The notes under the pieces: model-generated
The model's database searches: none
Seen by the model: only the letters and a program-made list of their open reading frames with translations
Told to the model about the DNA's origin: nothing
Shown here: positions 61,131-64,000 of the stretch, piece after piece
How the letters are laid out: each line of letters opens with the position of its first letter
How positions within the stretch are numbered: position 1 is the first letter of the stretch
Assembly (NCBI GenBank): GCA_900312665.1
Contig: ONZQ02000014.1
Location: 775,924 to 839,923 of the forward strand
DNA: 64,000 nt
Origin: Cephalotrichum gorgonifer
Taxonomy: Eukaryota > Ascomycota > Sordariomycetes > Microascales > Microascaceae
Direction of reading: 5' to 3'
Program-made: the position numbers and the translations under genes

Positions 61131-63272
61131 TCACCAAATCTCCTGTATCCAATCCAGCCCCTCGAAGACCCTCTCCCTCTCCTCTTCGTCCCCGCCAATG
61201 GCATCCTTCACGGCATCCTTGACCGCCTGCGCCATCTTGTGCGACCCCCCGCAGATGAGGAAGATGGCGTCCCGCCTCACCAGGTCCGCCACGAGGCCCG
61301 ACTCCTTCCGGATCAGGTCCTGCACATACTCCCGCCTCGGTCTCTCGCCATCCGGGGGCGGGCCGGGCGGTGTGACGGGCCGGGACTGGGCTGTGTGGAC
61401 GGTCAAGAACGGGAGGGCGGGCCAGTCGGCCGAGAAGTGGAAGTCCGACTCCACGGAGCGGAAGCCGAAGAAGAGGTGTGCGGGGGGCGGCGGGGAAGTT
61501 GAGGCGGAGGCGGAGGCGCGGTGCCAGAGGAGGGACCGCACGGGCGCGACGCCCGTCCCCGTCGCGACACCCACGAGCGGCCTCCCGTCCATCCCGGGCC
61601 CGTGGTAGGTCGTGATCGCCTTCTTGTGCAGGACGGGTATGCTTGCCCCCGGCGCGAGGCCGGCGATGTACCTCGAGCATAGGCCGACGCGCTCCCTCCG
61701 CAGTATCGTCCTGTAGCGCACGAGGGCGGCGACGATCTCGACGCGCTGGGCGCCCGGGATCACGGGGTAGCGGAGGGCGTCGCCGCCGTTCGCGATGCTG
61801 AACTCCCGCCCGCGGATGACGGGGAAGGTGTCGAGGGCTCGCTCGGCGGGCAGCTTGACGGAGGAGAACTCGTGGAGGATCTCGAGGATGGTGCGGCGGG
61901 GGCGGGTGGTGTAGTCGTAGTACTCGTCCAGGAACTCGGTGCGGGTGAACTCGAGGAGGCGCTCCCTCTGGTCCGGGTCCGAGGCGAAGTGGGAGATGCT
62001 GCGGAGGAAGCTGCGGCGGGGCACGGCGGTGATGTCGAGGTTGTGGATGAGGAGGTGGCGGAGGGTGAAGGACTCGTCCGTGTAGAGGTTGGGCGGCCGC
62101 ACGGAGCGGGGCCAGTCGATGGGGGCGTCGGCGACGGAGGACCAGCCCATGAAGTCGATCACGGCCTGGGCGTCCTCGGGGGTGTTCCTGGGGTAGAGGG
62201 TGATGGTGTCGCCCGGGTTGAGCTCGAGCTTGGGGGCGCCTTCTGCCGGGGGCGGGATGTCGAACTTGAGGAGTCGGACGTCCTGGAAGTGCTCGGGGGC
62301 TGTGATACGCTCGTTGGAGGCTAGGGACACCGTGATTCCGTCGGTCACGGGGAGCTTGCGCTCCAGGTCGGTCAAGATGTCTGATTCAGGCCGGGATGCT
62401 CCGTCCCCCGAGGCGAAGCGAAGTATGAAGCGAGGGGGAAGAGGCACGTCTTCTGGTATAGGCTCCAAGCCGCCGGGGATTGGGTACGTAGTGGATAGGT
62501 AGTCTTGGAGCTTCGTAGACCACCTCAGATAAAGCCCCTCTAGCCTGTCCACCGGAGTAAGCGATCAAAAATCCCTTCTAGATGCGGAGGGGGGTCGTTC
62601 TTAGTCCTTACCCGTCGGGGTGTCGCTCGTCCGCCTCTCCGCTGGGGAAATCCTCTCTCGCACCCAGTTGCTCGAGCCTCCTCACGAGCTTTCGGGCTGC
62701 CCAGTTAAACCTGCCCCGGGGAGTTAGAAAAGTCAATTGGTCCTCGCGGAAGAAATATGTGGTTTGCGTCTAGAGGGGGGACGGGGGCTCCGCATACCGT
62801 GGATAGGAGGTGTCGCCGAGACCAAAGGTCGTGAAGGCCACGGAGCCGAGACATCCCGGGGGCAACTTTCTACGCAGGAGCTTCTTCCACAGCAAGGCCG
62901 CGTTTCGGGGGACGTCTCCCTGGCCCGTGGTGGAGATGACGAAGATTACGAGTGAGTATTGCGGAAGGGCGCTCTATATTCACGACATCACCCCTTTCCG
63001 TTATTATCCGCTCAAGCTCTAGAGGAGAAGGTGTGGAGAAAAGAATGGGGGGAGTAGGTAAAACGCACGAGTTGGACACTGTTCATCTCGGCAACGGTTG
63101 ACTCGAAGCGAAGCCTCTGAGCGATCCTGTCTAGGTCCTCTGCTATTTCCTGGCTGTTTCCTGTTTCGGAGCCGTAAAGAACGAGTATCGACCGGCTTGG
63201 GAGCTTGTTTGTGAGCGCGGGCGCGGGCGCGGCCTCGGCGACCTCCAGGCCGCCGGCATTCGCATTCGTCAT
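61131..63272 (-). CDS. TAH18: NADPH-dependent diflavin oxidoreductase (Tah18/NDOR1)
   Basis: Passes electrons from NADPH through FAD and FMN to Dre2/anamorsin in cytosolic iron-sulfur cluster assembly. Exons on the minus strand: 63272-63069, 62973-62798, 62710-62612 and 62544-61131; 630 residues. The flavodoxin domain has the FMN phosphate loop LYGSETGNSQEIAEDL (about 32-47) and ISTTGQGDVPRN, then FGLGDTSYPRFNWAARKL. The FAD domain has RGREFSIANGG (R-x-F-S type) and GLCSRYIAGL. The NADPH domain has GVATGTGVAPVRSLLWH, FFGFRS, ICGGSHKMAQAVKDA and the C-terminal Trp. No N-terminal membrane anchor, so it is not cytochrome P450 reductase. The start is the first ATG before an Ala-rich leader. Its promoter is shared with ERG20, 646 bases away. 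Confidence 0.95.
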
Positions 63273-63918
63273 GGTACGAGAAGGTATGGGGGACCTCCCG
63301 TTTGAATCCTAGGAGTTCTTGGCGTTGCGAAGTTGTCCGCCCGCGAACTTTTGGACCGGTTTAAGAGTGAGTTGAGAGGTTTTGGCGTTGGTGTTGGTGG
63401 TGTACAAGTCGTAAGTACTACGTCCCAGATAGAGCCACGTGATATTTACACTCTTTTATTTTTACTTTACCCTAGTAACTGTGATAACATTCATGTGGAT
63501 CTAATCTGGGGACGAGGACGAGATTGAAAACGGTACGATAAAGTTTTGTCCGTTTGAATCAAAAAGGGGTCCAACCTAATGCTGAAGCAGCTGGTCGATC
63601 TCATGTGAATGTGATTGTGAGTGAACCGACAACGGCAAGCGACGACCCCTCCATCCCATTTTGCCCCTCTTCACCGCCAAGGTACCCTGGTCCCAATGTC
63701 GGTGGTGCAGCTGCCCCTCCCTCTTATACCGCTCTTCTGCTTGCCCCTCTTCTCTCATCGCGCCTGCCCCCACTTGACGTCCCGGTTCCTGGCGGGGGAG
63801 AACGGCTCAAATTTAAGGGTCCGTCCTTTATCCCTCTCCTCCGCCTTCATTCGTCAAACCCCAACAAACAACCCCAATTCAACCCCGAGCAACGACGTCC
63901 ATCATCCCCACCGACAAA
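63273..63918. promoter_or_regulatory. Divergent promoter between TAH18 and farnesyl diphosphate synthase
   Basis: 646 bases with no gene. 63430-63500 is AT-rich; 63620-63900 is CT-rich, a leader before ERG20. Both genes are housekeeping, and shared control is possible but not shown. Confidence 0.45.
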
Positions 63919-64000
63919 ATGGCGAAGAAGACTAACCTCCAGGAGTTTGAGGCCGTGTTCCCTAAGCTGGAGAAGGTGCTCCTCGAGGATGCCGCCAGCT
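63919..64000 (+). CDS. ERG20: Farnesyl diphosphate synthase, N-terminal fragment cut by the window edge
   Basis: Only the first 27 codons are present. They begin MAKKTNLQEFEAVFPKLEKV, which resembles the start of fungal farnesyl diphosphate synthase (MAK..TL.EFE.VFP.L). That enzyme makes the C15 precursor for sterols, ubiquinone and prenylated proteins. The ATG follows a CT-rich leader and ACAAAATGG context. No catalytic motif is inside the window, so the call rests on the N-terminus alone. Confidence 0.65.
   Translation, partial: MAKKTNLQEFEAVFPKLEKVLLEDAAS

Noticed and set aside
1..64000. tRNA, rRNA and CRISPR signals
   Set aside because: I scanned for GGTTCGANNCC-type B boxes paired with A boxes and for regularly spaced direct repeats. 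Hits such as those near 13355 and 48800 lacked a cloverleaf. A covariance-model search would settle small RNA genes.

Overview
The window is nuclear DNA of a filamentous ascomycete (Pezizomycotina, probably Sordariomycetes). The evidence is short GT-AG introns of about 50-150 nt with CTAAC/CTGAC-type branch sites, long pyrimidine-rich leaders, GC-rich codon choice, and gene families typical of that group: a 928-residue NKIN-type kinesin-1, a fungal_trans regulator, a SUN-family wall protein and GPI-anchored wall proteins. I see no bacterial or organellar DNA, no recognisable transposon, no CRISPR array and no convincing tRNA or rRNA gene. All exon structures were read by eye from splice signals, reading phase and family resemblance.

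Layout. 0.5-3.8 kb (+): C2H2 plus fungal_trans regulator with an apparent frameshift in a C9 tract. 5.0-7.0 kb (+): six-exon F-box protein. 7.7-10.7 kb (-): kinesin-1 heavy chain. 12.8-13.6 kb (-): RAD6/UBC2 ubiquitin-conjugating enzyme, one base short in exon 2. 14.6-16.0 kb (+): mitochondrial acetyl-CoA acetyltransferase. 16.6-18.4 kb (+): PCI-domain CSN12/Thp1-like protein. 19.8-21.2 kb (-): SUN-family wall protein. 25.3-26.5 kb (+): secreted germin-like cupin. 26.8-29.3 kb (-): ABC-F ATPase. 32.7-33.9 kb (-): protein with three tandem cysteine modules. 44.7-47.8 kb (+): Ufo1-like F-box/WD40/UIM protein. 49.3-51.3 kb (-): GPI-anchored repeat protein. 57.7-60.6 kb (+): membrane-anchored pepsin-like protein lacking the first catalytic Asp. 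61.1-63.3 kb (-): Tah18 diflavin reductase. 63.9 kb to the edge (+): start of farnesyl diphosphate synthase.

These are mostly unlinked housekeeping and cell-surface genes, not a cluster. Themes recur: ubiquitin (RAD6, two F-box proteins, a CSN12-like protein), cell surface (SUN, cupin, GPI repeat protein, protease-like protein) and the mevalonate route (an acetoacetyl-CoA thiolase and ERG20, although this thiolase looks mitochondrial).

The gene-poor stretches (about 21.2-25.3, 29.3-32.7, 33.9-44.7 and 51.3-57.7 kb) carry the most unusual signal. They hold many short arrays with a strict period of six, unit GTACNN (NN varies), plus long G or C homopolymers. I found no complete novel multi-gene system and do not claim one.
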